From NCBI GenBank assembly GCA_965220285.1, contig OZ244818.1, positions 868,001-932,000 on the forward strand: DNA of 64,000 nucleotides, read 5' to 3'. Origin of the DNA: Bin5 sp009843665. GTDB lineage: Bacteria; Chloroflexota; Anaerolineae; Caldilineales; Caldilineaceae. Of this stretch, positions 27,818 through 35,895 are shown in pieces. The stretch's first letter is position 1; every line of letters starts with the position of its first letter. The notes beneath the pieces were generated by a model that saw nothing but the letters and a program-made list of their open reading frames with translations, made no database searches and had not been told where the DNA came from. Position numbers and translations under genes: made by a program.

Positions 27818-29312
27818 ATGATGAAGGCGCGCGTGCCGGGGTGGGAGCACCGATGAGGTTGTCGACGATCTTGGCCGAAGCAACGACGCCGGGGACACCG
27901 GCGCCCGGGTGTGTGCCGGCGCCGACGAAGTAGAGGTTGTCCACGTCTTCCGAGCGGTTGTGGGGGCGGAACCAGGCGCTTTGCGTCAGGGTCGGCTGGA
28001 TGGAGAAAGCGGAGCCGAGATAGCTGTTGAGCGTGCCGGCGAAGTGGCGGGGATCGATGCGGTGCTCGGCGACGATATTGGCCTGCAGATCGGGCAGGTA
28101 GTTCTGTTCGAGGAAGTCCATGATCGCATCGCGATAGGGTTGGGCCTGCCGTTCCCAGTCGATGCCGGCGCCAAGATGGGGGACTGGGGAGAGGACGTAA
28201 AAGGCTTCGCCGCCGTCGGGCGCGAGGGAGGGGTCGGTCAGGGTTGGCATGTGCAGGTAGAGTGAGAAGTCCTGCGGCAGTTCCCTGTTACGGAAGATGT
28301 CGCGCAGGAGACCGGTGTAGTCCGGGTGCATCATGATGTTGTGGTGGACGAGGCCGGAATCGCGGTACTGGCGTTTGGTCCCAAAGTAGATGACGAAGAG
28401 CGACATTGAGTAGCTCTTGCTCTTGATGCGGCGATCGCTATTGCGGGGCCGCTTTTCTTTTGGGATGAGGTTGAGGTAGGTCCAGGCAGCGTCGGCGTTG
28501 GAGACGACGGCGCCGGCTTTGTGGACTGAGCCGTCTTTGAGGCGGACGCCATGGGCGCGACGCTGGTCGATCAGAATGCGGTCGACCTCAGCGTTGAGGT
28601 GGACTTTGACGCCGAGCTCCTGCAGGAGGCGGTCAAAGGCGGCGATGATGGCGCCAGTGCCGCCGAGGGCGTAATGGATACCCCATTCGCGCTCAAGGTA
28701 GTGAATGAGGACGTAGATGCTGGCGGCTGTCAGAGGGTTGCCGCCGATGAGGAGGGGCTGGAAGGAGAAGCAGCAGCGCAGGAAGTCGTCCTGGAAGAAT
28801 TTCGAGACGTAGCCGTAGACGCTGCGGTAGCTTTGCAGACTGATCAGGTCGGGGACGACGCTGATCATGTCGGAGAGGTGGAGAAAGGGCTGGTCGATCA
28901 GGGCCATCCCCGTATCGAAGATCTCTTTTGAGCTGGCGAGGAACTTGTTGTATCCCTCGACGTCGATTGGGCTGCGCTGGGCTATCTGGCGGAGCATGTC
29001 CTCATGATCGGCGCTGACGTCGAACGGGCGGTGTTTGTCGTCAAAGATGCGGTAGAAGGGGTCGCAGGGGACGAGTTGGAAGTAGTCGTGGCGGCGGCGG
29101 CCGGCCGCCTGCCAGATTTCGTCGAAGATCCAGGGTGCGGTGATGACGGTGGGGCCGCCGTCGAAGCGGAAGCCGTCGATGTCGTAGACGTAGGCGCGGC
29201 CGCCGAGTTTGTCGCGCTTTTCGAAGAGTTCGACCTGGTGGCCGCGGGCGGCGAGGCGGGCGGCGGCGCTCAGGCCGCCGAAGCCGGAACCGATGACGAT
29301 GATCTTTGACAC
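27750..29312 (-). CDS. Phytoene desaturase-like (CrtI family) FAD oxidoreductase
   Basis: This 520-residue flavoprotein has the dinucleotide-binding start IIVIGSGFGGLSAAARLA with ELFEKRDKLGGRAYV, a central FSFQPLLIGGNPLTAASIY and the C-terminal FAD motif FVGAGTHPGAGVPGVVASA. CrtI-type enzymes desaturate or oxidise carotenoids and related isoprenoids. No phytoene synthase or other carotenoid gene is nearby, so the substrate could differ. It starts at GTG 29312 with GGAGG 6 nt upstream. The Pro/Ala/Ser/Thr-rich tail after the FAD motif is encoded partly opposite the end of the M81 gene and looks like a run-on extension. Confidence 0.88.
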   Translation of the reverse strand: MSKIIVIGSGFGGLSAAARLAARGHQVELFEKRDKLGGRAYVYDIDGFRFDGGPTVITAPWIFDEIWQAAGRRRHDYFQLVPCDPFYRIFDDKHRPFDVSADHEDMLRQIAQRSPIDVEGYNKFLASSKEIFDTGMALIDQPFLHLSDMISVVPDLISLQSYRSVYGYVSKFFQDDFLRCCFSFQPLLIGGNPLTAASIYVLIHYLEREWGIHYALGGTGAIIAAFDRLLQELGVKVHLNAEVDRILIDQRRAHGVRLKDGSVHKAGAVVSNADAAWTYLNLIPKEKRPRNSDRRIKSKSYSMSLFVIYFGTKRQYRDSGLVHHNIMMHPDYTGLLRDIFRNRELPQDFSLYLHMPTLTDPSLAPDGGEAFYVLSPVPHLGAGIDWERQAQPYRDAIMDFLEQNYLPDLQANIVAEHRIDPRHFAGTLNSYLGSAFSIQPTLTQSAWFRPHNRSEDVDNLYFVGAGTHPGAGVPGVVASAKIVDNLIGAPTPARAPSSSTHPVSTHTGPAAPAETPPAGG

Positions 29313-29820
29313 TGCGTTCCTCCATTGATCACGGCCGGGGCTGCCTTAGCGCCGACAGTGTTTGCTCTCATAAGCACAAGGGAAAGTATGACACAAGTCG
29401 GGCCAGAAATACGAAACCGGAATCGGGACAAGAATAGTGTTCAAAACATGTGCAATATTCAATTTATCGGTATTTGTTCAGCTATTATACATGAAGGAGA
29501 TGCTGAGCCATACTCGGTACAACTGCAGTGGTCGGTGGCGGAGGGGCGGGAGTAAGTCGACTTTTCAGGACTCAGTGCCGGTGCTGAGATTAAGGGGCTG
29601 TGAAACTGCGTTCATTCCTGAGCAGGTCCGGATGTGGCGTGTGCATCGCAGTCTTGGGGTGGGAACAGTCTGGCGGTGGATCAGTGCCAGCGGTGGCTGG
29701 AACTGTTTACCGTCTTTGGGCGAGACGCAGTGCAGGCGCCAGGCCTGGCCGTACAGTGGAGTCCGTCAGTTGGGGAGGGTGCGAGGGCAGGCACAAGGGC
29801 GGCACCTACGGGGACCTGAT
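29313..29820. other. Non-coding region upstream of type B repeat
   Basis: About 500 nt without a convincing gene. It contains one degenerate ACTGCAGTGGTCGGTGG heptamer-like stretch (about 29521-29538). Parts from about 29600 show weak similarity to 63640-63850 and may be the worn 5' part of the type B repeat. Confidence 0.5.
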
Positions 29821-29970
29821 GGGACCGGCGGGACGTGGTCTGGCCAGACACCTTCGATTCGGCACCTGTTACGAATATCGACACCAGGTCGGCGAGGCAT
29901 GTTGTTGGCCGGGGGCGTTGCGGGGGCGGAGCCCCCGCACAAGGGAGGGCCGAATAGGCCCGACCGCCCA
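29821..29970. repeat. Dispersed intergenic repeat, type B, copy 1
   Basis: The first 90 nt match 63857-63947 closely (GGCGGGACG, CGACACCAGGTCG, GAGGCATGTTGTTGGCC) and differ from the type A copies. The last 60 nt (29911-29970) are the invariant double-hairpin module shared by all five copies. Confidence 0.85.
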
Positions 29971-29974
29971 AACT

Positions 29975-30008
29975 GCAGTAGTCAGTAGTCAGCAGTTAGT
30001 AGTTAGTG
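29975..30008. repeat. Heptamer repeat array after type B repeat
   Basis: CAGTA-GTCAGTA-GTCAGCA-GTTAGTA-GTTAGTG, a degenerate array of the 7-bp unit directly after AACTG and the double-hairpin module. Confidence 0.75.
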
Positions 30009-30126
30009 GAACACCAATGGTCGGTGGGGGAGAGGAGGGGACGGCCGCCTGTGCGGGATTCAGAGCCGGGCTGAGTTGGAGGGCCGGGTCCTGTGAAATT
30101 GCGTTCATTCCTGTGCAGGTCTGGAT

Positions 30127-30155
30127 TTGGCTGATCAGGGGTCTTGTCATATACT
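30127..30155 (+). promoter_or_regulatory. Putative promoter for the rplU-rpmA operon
   Basis: TTGGCT (30127-30132) and TATACT (30150-30155) have a 17-nt spacer. The transcript would have a leader of about 205 nt containing a GCGCCCC/GGGGCGC hairpin (30261-30280). The leader could host autoregulation, but no known L21 leader motif was recognised. Confidence 0.6.
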
Positions 30156-30367
30156 TTTTGTTTGTGTGGGTGGCCTGCCGCAGGGTTGTTGCCCTGGTGA
30201 GGCAGGTAGCATTTGGCTGAGAATGCCAGCCCAATTTTCGTCCGAATTGCGGTGCCACATGCGCCCCGGTGGTGGGGCGCGCGCAGTAGAATGCCCGCAA
30301 GCCGCTATCCGAAGTTCCGGGGGAGCCGAGCAGATGGTCTCCGGGCGCGGTCAAAGGAGAGAGGAAG

Positions 30368-31180
30368 ATGTACGCAGTGGTTCGAACCGGCGGAAAACAG
30401 TACAGGGTTTCCCCCGGCGATATTCTTGAGGTTGAGAAGCTGGCCGGCGACGTCGGCGACAGCATCGTACTGGAAGACGTGCTGATGGTGGCCGGCGAGG
30501 AAGGTATCGAGATCGGCCAGCCGAATGTGGCGGGCGCGTCGGTCACGGCGAGGATTACGGGGCAGCACCGGGGCGAGAAGATCCTGGTCTTTCGTTACCG
30601 CCCGAAGAAGCGTGTGCGTGTGCGCCGCGGGCACCGGCAGTATCTGACCCGTCTGCAGATCGACAAGATCAGCGGCGACGGCTTCGAGTATGGGGGAGAG
30701 GAGAAGGAAGAGGCTGCGCCTGAGGAGATTGTCGAGGCGGCCGTAGCCGAGGCTGCCGTCGCGGCGGTGGCTGAGACCAGTTCGATTGCTGAGGCGGAAG
30801 AGACCGTTGAGACGGTCGTAGAGGAAGAGGCCGACATCGTCGACAGAGCTGTTGACGCGGTCGAGGCTGTGGGTGATGCGGCCAGCGAGGCCGTGGAAGC
30901 CGTCGGTGACGTTGCGGGCGATGCGGTCGAGGCTGTCGGTGACATGGCCAGCGGGGCCGTGGAAGCCGTCGGTGACGTTGCAGGTGATGCGGTGGAAGCT
31001 GTCAGTGATCTGGCTGAAGACGCGGTGGAGGCTGTCGGTGACGCGGCGAGCGATGCGGTGGAAGCTGTCGGTGACCTGGCTGAAGACGCAGTAGACGCCG
31101 TAACGAAGAATCTCAAGGGGCTGGTTGGCAGAGGCAAGAAAGCCGACGACGCCGAAGATAACGAGAAGAAAGAGGAGTAA
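30368..31180 (+). CDS. rplU: 50S ribosomal protein L21 with long repetitive C-terminal extension
   Basis: Residues 1-102 are a normal L21 (MYAVVRTGGKQYRVSPGDIL, FRYRPKKRVRVRRGHRQYLT), which binds 23S rRNA. Usual length is about 103 residues; this protein has 270. Residues 103-160 are Glu/Ala/Val-rich. From about 161 to 246 come eight near-perfect 11-residue repeats of the type AVEAVGD-A--D, predicted as a long amphipathic helix like those of LEA or apolipoprotein-type repeats. A Lys/Asp/Glu tail follows. ATG 30368 follows AAAGGAGAGAGGAAG. rpmA starts 5 nt downstream, the standard order. The extension is continuous with no frameshift; its role is unknown. Confidence 0.95.
   Translation: MYAVVRTGGKQYRVSPGDILEVEKLAGDVGDSIVLEDVLMVAGEEGIEIGQPNVAGASVTARITGQHRGEKILVFRYRPKKRVRVRRGHRQYLTRLQIDKISGDGFEYGGEEKEEAAPEEIVEAAVAEAAVAAVAETSSIAEAEETVETVVEEEADIVDRAVDAVEAVGDAASEAVEAVGDVAGDAVEAVGDMASGAVEAVGDVAGDAVEAVSDLAEDAVEAVGDAASDAVEAVGDLAEDAVDAVTKNLKGLVGRGKKADDAEDNEKKEE
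30848..31106 (+). repeat. In-gene 33-bp tandem repeats encoding the L21 tail
   Basis: About eight 33-bp units (for example GAGGCTGTCGGTGAC recurring every 33 bases) encode the 11-residue repeats of the L21 extension. Near-identical units suggest recent expansion by slippage or recombination. Confidence 0.85.
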
Positions 31181-31185
31181 GCAAA

Positions 31186-31467
31186 ATGGCTCACAAAAAA
31201 GGCGGCGGTTCCAGCCGCAACAACCGGGATTCGAACGGTCAGCGGCTGGGCGTCAAGAAATATGGCGGCGAGTTTGTGAAGTGCGGCAGCATTATCATTC
31301 GCCAGCGCGGCACGCCGATCTTCCCCGGCACGAATGTCGGCCAGGGCAAGGATGATACACTCTTCGCCATGCAGGATGGTTATGTGACCTTTGAATGGGC
31401 CAAGAAGAATCGCAAGAAGGTCAGTGTCTACACAGCAGAAGAGAAGCAGGCGCTGGGGAAGGTGTAG
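31186..31467 (+). CDS. rpmA: 50S ribosomal protein L27
   Basis: This 93-residue protein starts MAHKKGGGSSRNNRDSNGQR, the conserved L27 N terminus whose tail reaches the peptidyl-transferase centre. It continues GVKKYGGEFVKCGSIIIRQRG and GTNVGQGKDDTLFA. Length is normal. There is no N-terminal extension of the kind cleaved in Firmicutes. It sits 5 nt after rplU and 4 nt before rpmE in a tight translational unit. Confidence 0.97.
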   Translation: MAHKKGGGSSRNNRDSNGQRLGVKKYGGEFVKCGSIIIRQRGTPIFPGTNVGQGKDDTLFAMQDGYVTFEWAKKNRKKVSVYTAEEKQALGKV

Positions 31468-31471
31468 AGAT

Positions 31472-31837
31472 ATGAAGCCAGAGATACATCCTGAATACTA
31501 CTCCGCGGCGCAAGTCAATTGCTCCTGCGGGAACAGCTGGGTGACGGGGAGCACGACGGCAGTAATCAACGTCAACATCTGCAGCCAGTGTCATCCTTTT
31601 TACACCGGTGAACAGCGAATCGTCGATTCGGTCGGCCGCGTGGAGCGGTTTGTCAGGCGGCTGGAATCGCGGCAGAGCGCGGCGGCCCGCCAGCAGATCG
31701 AGGCGGAAGTGCGGCGGGAGGCCGAAGCGGCGGCACGGCGGGCGCGAGCGCGCGGGGACGACCCCGAGGAGGCCGCGGCCGAGGTGATGTCCAGGTTGGA
31801 GACGGAAGTCGTAGCGGAGGTGGGGGCGGAAGCGTAG
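31472..31837 (+). CDS. rpmE: 50S ribosomal protein L31 with C-terminal extension
   Basis: Residues 1-66 are a zinc-type L31: KPEIHPEYYSAAQVNCSCGN with Cys pair, NICSQCHPFYTGEQRIVDS with the second CxxC pair, then RVERFVRR. Normal L31 ends near residue 70; here a further ~55 residues of Arg/Glu/Ala-rich charged helix (RREAEAAARRARARGDD) follow. ATG 31472 lies 4 nt after the rpmA stop. The extension parallels that of L21 encoded three genes earlier, hinting that this organism tolerates or uses long ribosomal protein tails. Confidence 0.95.
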   Translation: MKPEIHPEYYSAAQVNCSCGNSWVTGSTTAVINVNICSQCHPFYTGEQRIVDSVGRVERFVRRLESRQSAAARQQIEAEVRREAEAAARRARARGDDPEEAAAEVMSRLETEVVAEVGAEA

Positions 31838-31861
31838 CCCTTGACGCAAGCAGAACATAGA

Positions 31862-32482
31862 ATGAACTCTCAGTCCGGCGGTGGATGGATCGAGCTGATT
31901 TGCGGTTCGATGTTCAGCGGCAAGACGGAAGAGTTGCTGCGCCGTGTGCGCCGGTGCGAAATCGCCCGCCGCCGTATCCAGCTTTTCAAACCCCAGATAG
32001 ACAATCGATACGGCCGCGAGATGCTGGCTTCGCACAATGGCATGTCGCGCGGCGATGTCGTCGTACTGGAAGACACTGCCTCTCTGCTGAACCGGGTGAA
32101 GCGGCAGACGCAGGTAGTGGCAATCGACGAGGTGCAGTTTTTCAATCCGGCGATCGCGGGCATCTGCCAGGAGCTGGCCGACCAGGGGAAACAGGTGATT
32201 GCTGCGGGCCTGGACCAGGACTTCCGTGGCGAGCCGTTCGGGCCTATGCCGATGCTAATGGCGCTGGCTGAACAGGTGGACAAGCTGCACGCCATTTGCG
32301 TGCGTTGCGGGGCACCGGCCACGCGTACGCAACGGCTGATCGACGGCAAGCCGGCCCGCTATGATGAACCGGTCATCCTTGTGGGCGGCAGTGAGAGCTA
32401 TGAGGCCCGCTGTCGCGGTTGCCACCAGGTGCCGGCCAGGCCGAGTACGAAGGCGCTGTTGGAGGAGTTGGGCTTTGTGTAA
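31862..32482 (+). CDS. tdk: Thymidine kinase (type II)
   Basis: This 206-residue enzyme phosphorylates thymidine to dTMP with ATP in the salvage pathway. It has the Walker A motif GSMFSGKT (15-22), the Walker B-like VVAIDEVQFF, the lasso/substrate loop AAGLDQDFRGEPFGPM, and two zinc cysteine pairs (CVRCG and CRGC). ATG 31862 gives the normal start; an in-frame TTG at 31841 is less likely. It lies 24 nt after rpmE, a common arrangement downstream of ribosomal genes in this phylum. A heptamer repeat array begins right after its stop. Confidence 0.96.
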   Translation: MNSQSGGGWIELICGSMFSGKTEELLRRVRRCEIARRRIQLFKPQIDNRYGREMLASHNGMSRGDVVVLEDTASLLNRVKRQTQVVAIDEVQFFNPAIAGICQELADQGKQVIAAGLDQDFRGEPFGPMPMLMALAEQVDKLHAICVRCGAPATRTQRLIDGKPARYDEPVILVGGSESYEARCRGCHQVPARPSTKALLEELGFV

Positions 32483-32485
32483 CTG

Positions 32486-32567
32486 CAGTGGTCAGTGGTC
32501 AGTGGTCAGTGGTCAGTGGTCAGTGGTCAGTGGTCAGTGGTCAGTGGTCAGTGGTCAGTGGTCAGTG
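32486..32567. repeat. Perfect heptamer array (GTCAGTG), about 12 copies
   Basis: This is the longest array in the window: an uninterrupted 7-bp unit GTCAGTG after AACTG, just beyond the tdk stop. The rest of the gap to 32839 holds nothing recognisable; apparent reading frames over the array are repeat-encoded. Confidence 0.95.
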
Positions 32568-32839
32568 AAGATTGTGTGGGTTGAGTGATTTCAGGGCAAG
32601 AATTGGTTTAGCCGCGAAAGACGCCCGCAAGACAGTTCGATCCTTCATACAATTTCCTCTCTTTTGGCCCTTTTGGGTTGGATTCCATTTGAAAACCGAA
32701 TCTGAATTCAGGTTGAGAACACGCCTTCTCCCTTGGGCGTGCTACTTTGTCCGCGTTACGGATTACGTCGCCAGGCGATGGGCGTGTATTGGCGCCCCCT
32801 CGGTCGCGCAGTCACTGGCGTAGTTTTCCGACTGCGAGG

Positions 32840-32867
32840 TTGCGAAACGCGGGCAAGATTCTATAAT
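32840..32867 (+). promoter_or_regulatory. Putative promoter for acyl-CoA ligase
   Basis: TTGCGA (32840-32845), 16-nt spacer, TATAAT (32862-32867), 39 nt before the start codon. Confidence 0.65.
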
Positions 32868-32906
32868 AGCGGGGCGGGACAGACGGCATTCAACAGGTAG
32901 GACAAT

Positions 32907-34442
32907 ATGAACCTTTTGACTCTTTTTGCGATTGGCCGCGAACGCCAGCCGGACAAGGTTGCGATCGAATTCAAGGATACGCGCGGGCCGCTGGCGTCGC
33001 TGGAACTGACTTTTTCGGAACTGCAGCAGGAGGTGGGGAGATGGGCGGCTGCTTTTGCGCGGATGGGTGTGCAAAAGGGAGACCGGGTGGGGCTCTATCT
33101 GTGCAACCGGCCGGAGTTCGTAATCGCGTACCTGGCGACGCTGGAGGTTGGCGCGATCATGGTGCCGATCAATCTGCGCTACCGCAGGCGGGAACTCAGC
33201 CACATTCTGAACGATGCAGAGCCGGCGCTGCTGGTGATCGAGGACGAACACTTGCCGGTGCTGGATGAGATGGTGGGGATTGAAGTCGGACCTGGGTTGA
33301 CGGTGCTGTCGGTGGACAGGACGGCGAGCTGGCTGGAGGAGGCCGACGGCTCGGAGTGGACGAGTGCGTCGCGGCCGCTGACGCGCGGGGAGGAGACCGC
33401 GCTGATCATGTATACGAGCGGCACGACGGGCGCGAGCAAGGGGGCGGTGCTGACACATAACCATGTGCTGGCGACGGTGACGGGTCTGCTGAGCGCGTGG
33501 GCGTGGCAGGCGGACGACGTGCTGCTGCTGCCGCTGCCGCTGTTTCATACGCACGGGCTGGTGGTGGGGCTGCACTGCGCGCTGGCGATGGGGGCGACGG
33601 TGCGGCTGCGCACGGGATTCGATGCGACGGAGACGGTAAAGACGCTTTCGAGCGGCGGAGCAACGCTGTTTTTCGCGGTGCCGACGATCTATACGCGGCT
33701 GGTGGATATGCTGGCGCAGGCGGCAGTTGCGCCCGACTTTTCATCGGTGAGGCTGTTCTGTTCGGGGAGTGCGCCGCTGCCGGCGGAGATTCATAATGAG
33801 TTTGAGCGGCTGACCGGCAAACGGATCCTGGAGCGCTACGGGATGACGGAGACGGGGATGAATTTCAGCAATCCGTATGCGGGTCCGCGGGTGGCGGGGA
33901 CGGTGGGCACGCCGCTGCCGGGCGTGTTCGCACGAATAGTAGACCAAGCGGGGAAGGACCTGCCCGCGGGCGAGGAGGGGGAGCTGCTGCTGCGGGGGAG
34001 CAATGTGTTCGACGAGTACTGGCGGGCGCCGCAGAAGACGGCGGAGAGCTTTGTGCATGACGAGCTGGGGAATCGCTGGTTTCTGACGGGGGACCTGGCG
34101 TGGATGGACCCGCTGACGGGCTATGTGACGCTGCTGGGACGACGGCATGAACTGATCATTTCGGGCGGGCTGAATATCTATCCGCGCGAGGTGGAGGAGA
34201 TGCTGACGACGTTTCCCGGGGTCGAGGAGGCGGCGGTGGTGGGTGAGCCGGACGCGGAGTGGGGTGAGGCGCCGGTGGCGTACCTGGTGTGCAGCTGTGA
34301 GATCGATGAGGGGGATTTGGAGCGGTATTGCCGGGGGCAGCTGGCTTCGTATAAGTTGCCGCGGCGGTTGCGGTTTGTGCCGGCGTTGCCGCGGAATGCG
34401 ATGGGGAAGGTGCAGAAGCATATGTTGCCGCGGGGCGGGTGA
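32907..34442 (+). CDS. AMP-forming acyl-CoA synthetase (ANL superfamily)
   Basis: This 511-residue ligase activates a carboxylic acid to its acyl-CoA through an acyl-adenylate. The P-loop-like motif MYTSGTTGASKGAVLTHNH is near residue 170. RYGMTETGMNFSNPYAG, the hinge GDLAWMDPLTGYVTLLGR and the C-terminal SGGLNIYPREVEE are all present, with the catalytic lysine near AMGKVQKHMLPR. It resembles malonyl-CoA or medium/long-chain fatty-acid ligases; the exact acid cannot be told. ATG 32907 follows AGGTAGGA. Acyl-CoA dehydrogenase, CoA-transferase and MaoC genes downstream suggest a dispersed acyl-CoA pathway. Confidence 0.92.
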   Translation: MNLLTLFAIGRERQPDKVAIEFKDTRGPLASLELTFSELQQEVGRWAAAFARMGVQKGDRVGLYLCNRPEFVIAYLATLEVGAIMVPINLRYRRRELSHILNDAEPALLVIEDEHLPVLDEMVGIEVGPGLTVLSVDRTASWLEEADGSEWTSASRPLTRGEETALIMYTSGTTGASKGAVLTHNHVLATVTGLLSAWAWQADDVLLLPLPLFHTHGLVVGLHCALAMGATVRLRTGFDATETVKTLSSGGATLFFAVPTIYTRLVDMLAQAAVAPDFSSVRLFCSGSAPLPAEIHNEFERLTGKRILERYGMTETGMNFSNPYAGPRVAGTVGTPLPGVFARIVDQAGKDLPAGEEGELLLRGSNVFDEYWRAPQKTAESFVHDELGNRWFLTGDLAWMDPLTGYVTLLGRRHELIISGGLNIYPREVEEMLTTFPGVEEAAVVGEPDAEWGEAPVAYLVCSCEIDEGDLERYCRGQLASYKLPRRLRFVPALPRNAMGKVQKHMLPRGG

Positions 34443-34821
34443 ACTGTAATAAGTGGGAAAAGAGTAATGGACGTCAATTCGAGTGTGGACAGTTGTCTGA
34501 GACGGGATAAGGGAGGGAGTTAGTACGACCAGAGTGATGGAGCAATGACTAGAGTGAACTGAGGTAAGGCCTGTGATGCTTTTGAGCCGAATTGAGATAA
34601 GGTAGCGGGACGTCAATTGCGGTGGAGACACGCTGACTAATATAGAAAATCTTATGGTAGATGTAGCAGGTTGAGATTCATAAGATTGCGATGGCAACAT
34701 ATGTTCTGGAGGTTTGCATCTACAGGAGTCCTGTGGTATATCTTGAAGTGTCGGAAGGGCCCCAACTCCTCAAACCCGACAGCAAGCAAGAGGCGAAGGT
34801 TCCCGCAGAGGAACAGGCACA
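34443..34821. other. Intergenic region before the restriction-modification genes
   Basis: About 380 nt with no convincing gene, RNA or promoter. GACGTCAATT occurs twice (near 34469 and 34610). Base composition drops here compared with the acyl-CoA ligase, marking the left edge of a less GC-rich patch running to about 36800. Confidence 0.5.
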
Positions 34822-35895
34822 ATGAATACCACAAAGACAAGAGTTGGCAATGGTCAGCTTGTAGAGGGGACTCGCACGGTTTCTCCTGATTTGCCAGCCT
34901 TCAAGGCCGAGCAAGTGGTGCAATGCGATCAGCGCAGAGAGAAGCGTACTCTGACAATAAGAGAGCACAAAGTTACCAATGACAACGAGTTAGATTCTCT
35001 ACTTACGCCCGATCTGAGGGCAATCCCCCTGGATGGATATCAGCGAGCCATTCCTGCCTTAGCTAAGAGACCAGGGTTCACGTCAGAGTTGCGCGGTCTG
35101 ATCAGACATTTCGAAACTGATCACCAGGTCATATTGGGTGACGCGAGAGAAGTTCAGTTGCCACCATCGTCAGTTCATCTAATTGTTACATCTCCCCCCT
35201 ATTGGACGTTAAAAGAGTATCCCGAATGCGAAGGTCAAATGGGGCAGATCGGAGAATATAGTGCTTTCCTCGCCAGTCTCAATGGTGTTTGGGAATCATG
35301 CTATGAGGCTTTAGTACCAGGTGGGAGAATGGTATGCGTTGTGGGCGATGTCTGTCTATCTCGTCGACAAAATGGCGGACGACACATGGTAATGCCACTC
35401 CACGCTTCGATTCAAACGCAATGCTGCGAAGTTGGTTTTGACAACCTCGCCCCGATTATCTGGCACAAAATCAGCAACCTAAGAACCGAAGCCAACAGAA
35501 GTGTCTCCTATCTCGGCAAACCTTTTGAACCGAATGGAGTGATCAAGAACGACATTGAATTCGTTCTTATGTTGCGTAAACCAGGGGGATACCGCAGTCC
35601 CAGTGCTGCGGCACGCCTACTAAGTGTAATATCTGCGGACGAGCATAAGCGCTGGTTTCGACAAATCTGGGATGATATCCGTGGTGCTTCAACAAGGGAT
35701 CATCCAGCGCCATTTCCGGTAGAGTTGGCAGAACGACTCATCAGAATGTTCAGCTTTGTAGGCGACACCGTGTTTGACCCGTTCACCGGTTCGGCATCCA
35801 CACAGGTAGCCGCCCAACGATCTGGTAGACATAGCATCGGTATTGAAATTGAACCAACTTACCATGCCAAAGCGACCGAGCGTCTGGCGAAATGA
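34822..35895 (+). CDS. Site-specific DNA methyltransferase (N4-cytosine/N6-adenine, beta class)
   Basis: This 357-residue methyltransferase has catalytic motif IV TSPPYW (123-128) ahead of the SAM-binding motif I FDPFTGSAST (318-327), the order of beta-class enzymes. SPPY favours N4-cytosine but does not prove it. ILGDAREVQLPPSSVHLIV before the catalytic motif is typical. An unusual ~100-residue N-terminal part precedes it. Base composition is clearly less GC-rich than flanking genes, a sign of transfer. The stop overlaps the next gene's start (ATGA), consistent with a modification-restriction pair. Recognition sequence is unknown. Confidence 0.9.
   Translation: MNTTKTRVGNGQLVEGTRTVSPDLPAFKAEQVVQCDQRREKRTLTIREHKVTNDNELDSLLTPDLRAIPLDGYQRAIPALAKRPGFTSELRGLIRHFETDHQVILGDAREVQLPPSSVHLIVTSPPYWTLKEYPECEGQMGQIGEYSAFLASLNGVWESCYEALVPGGRMVCVVGDVCLSRRQNGGRHMVMPLHASIQTQCCEVGFDNLAPIIWHKISNLRTEANRSVSYLGKPFEPNGVIKNDIEFVLMLRKPGGYRSPSAAARLLSVISADEHKRWFRQIWDDIRGASTRDHPAPFPVELAERLIRMFSFVGDTVFDPFTGSASTQVAAQRSGRHSIGIEIEPTYHAKATERLAK

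Noticed and set aside
30595..31194. Minus-strand frame rich in Ala/Ser/Thr repeats opposite rplU
   Set aside because: It is the mirror of the L21 repeat DNA; L21 is certain by homology.
32486..32567. CRISPR array
   Set aside because: The unit is a 7-bp tandem repeat with no spacers and no cas genes.
32361..32588. Open frame with VVSGQWS repeats after tdk
   Set aside because: It is the translated heptamer array in an alternative frame of tdk, not a gene.
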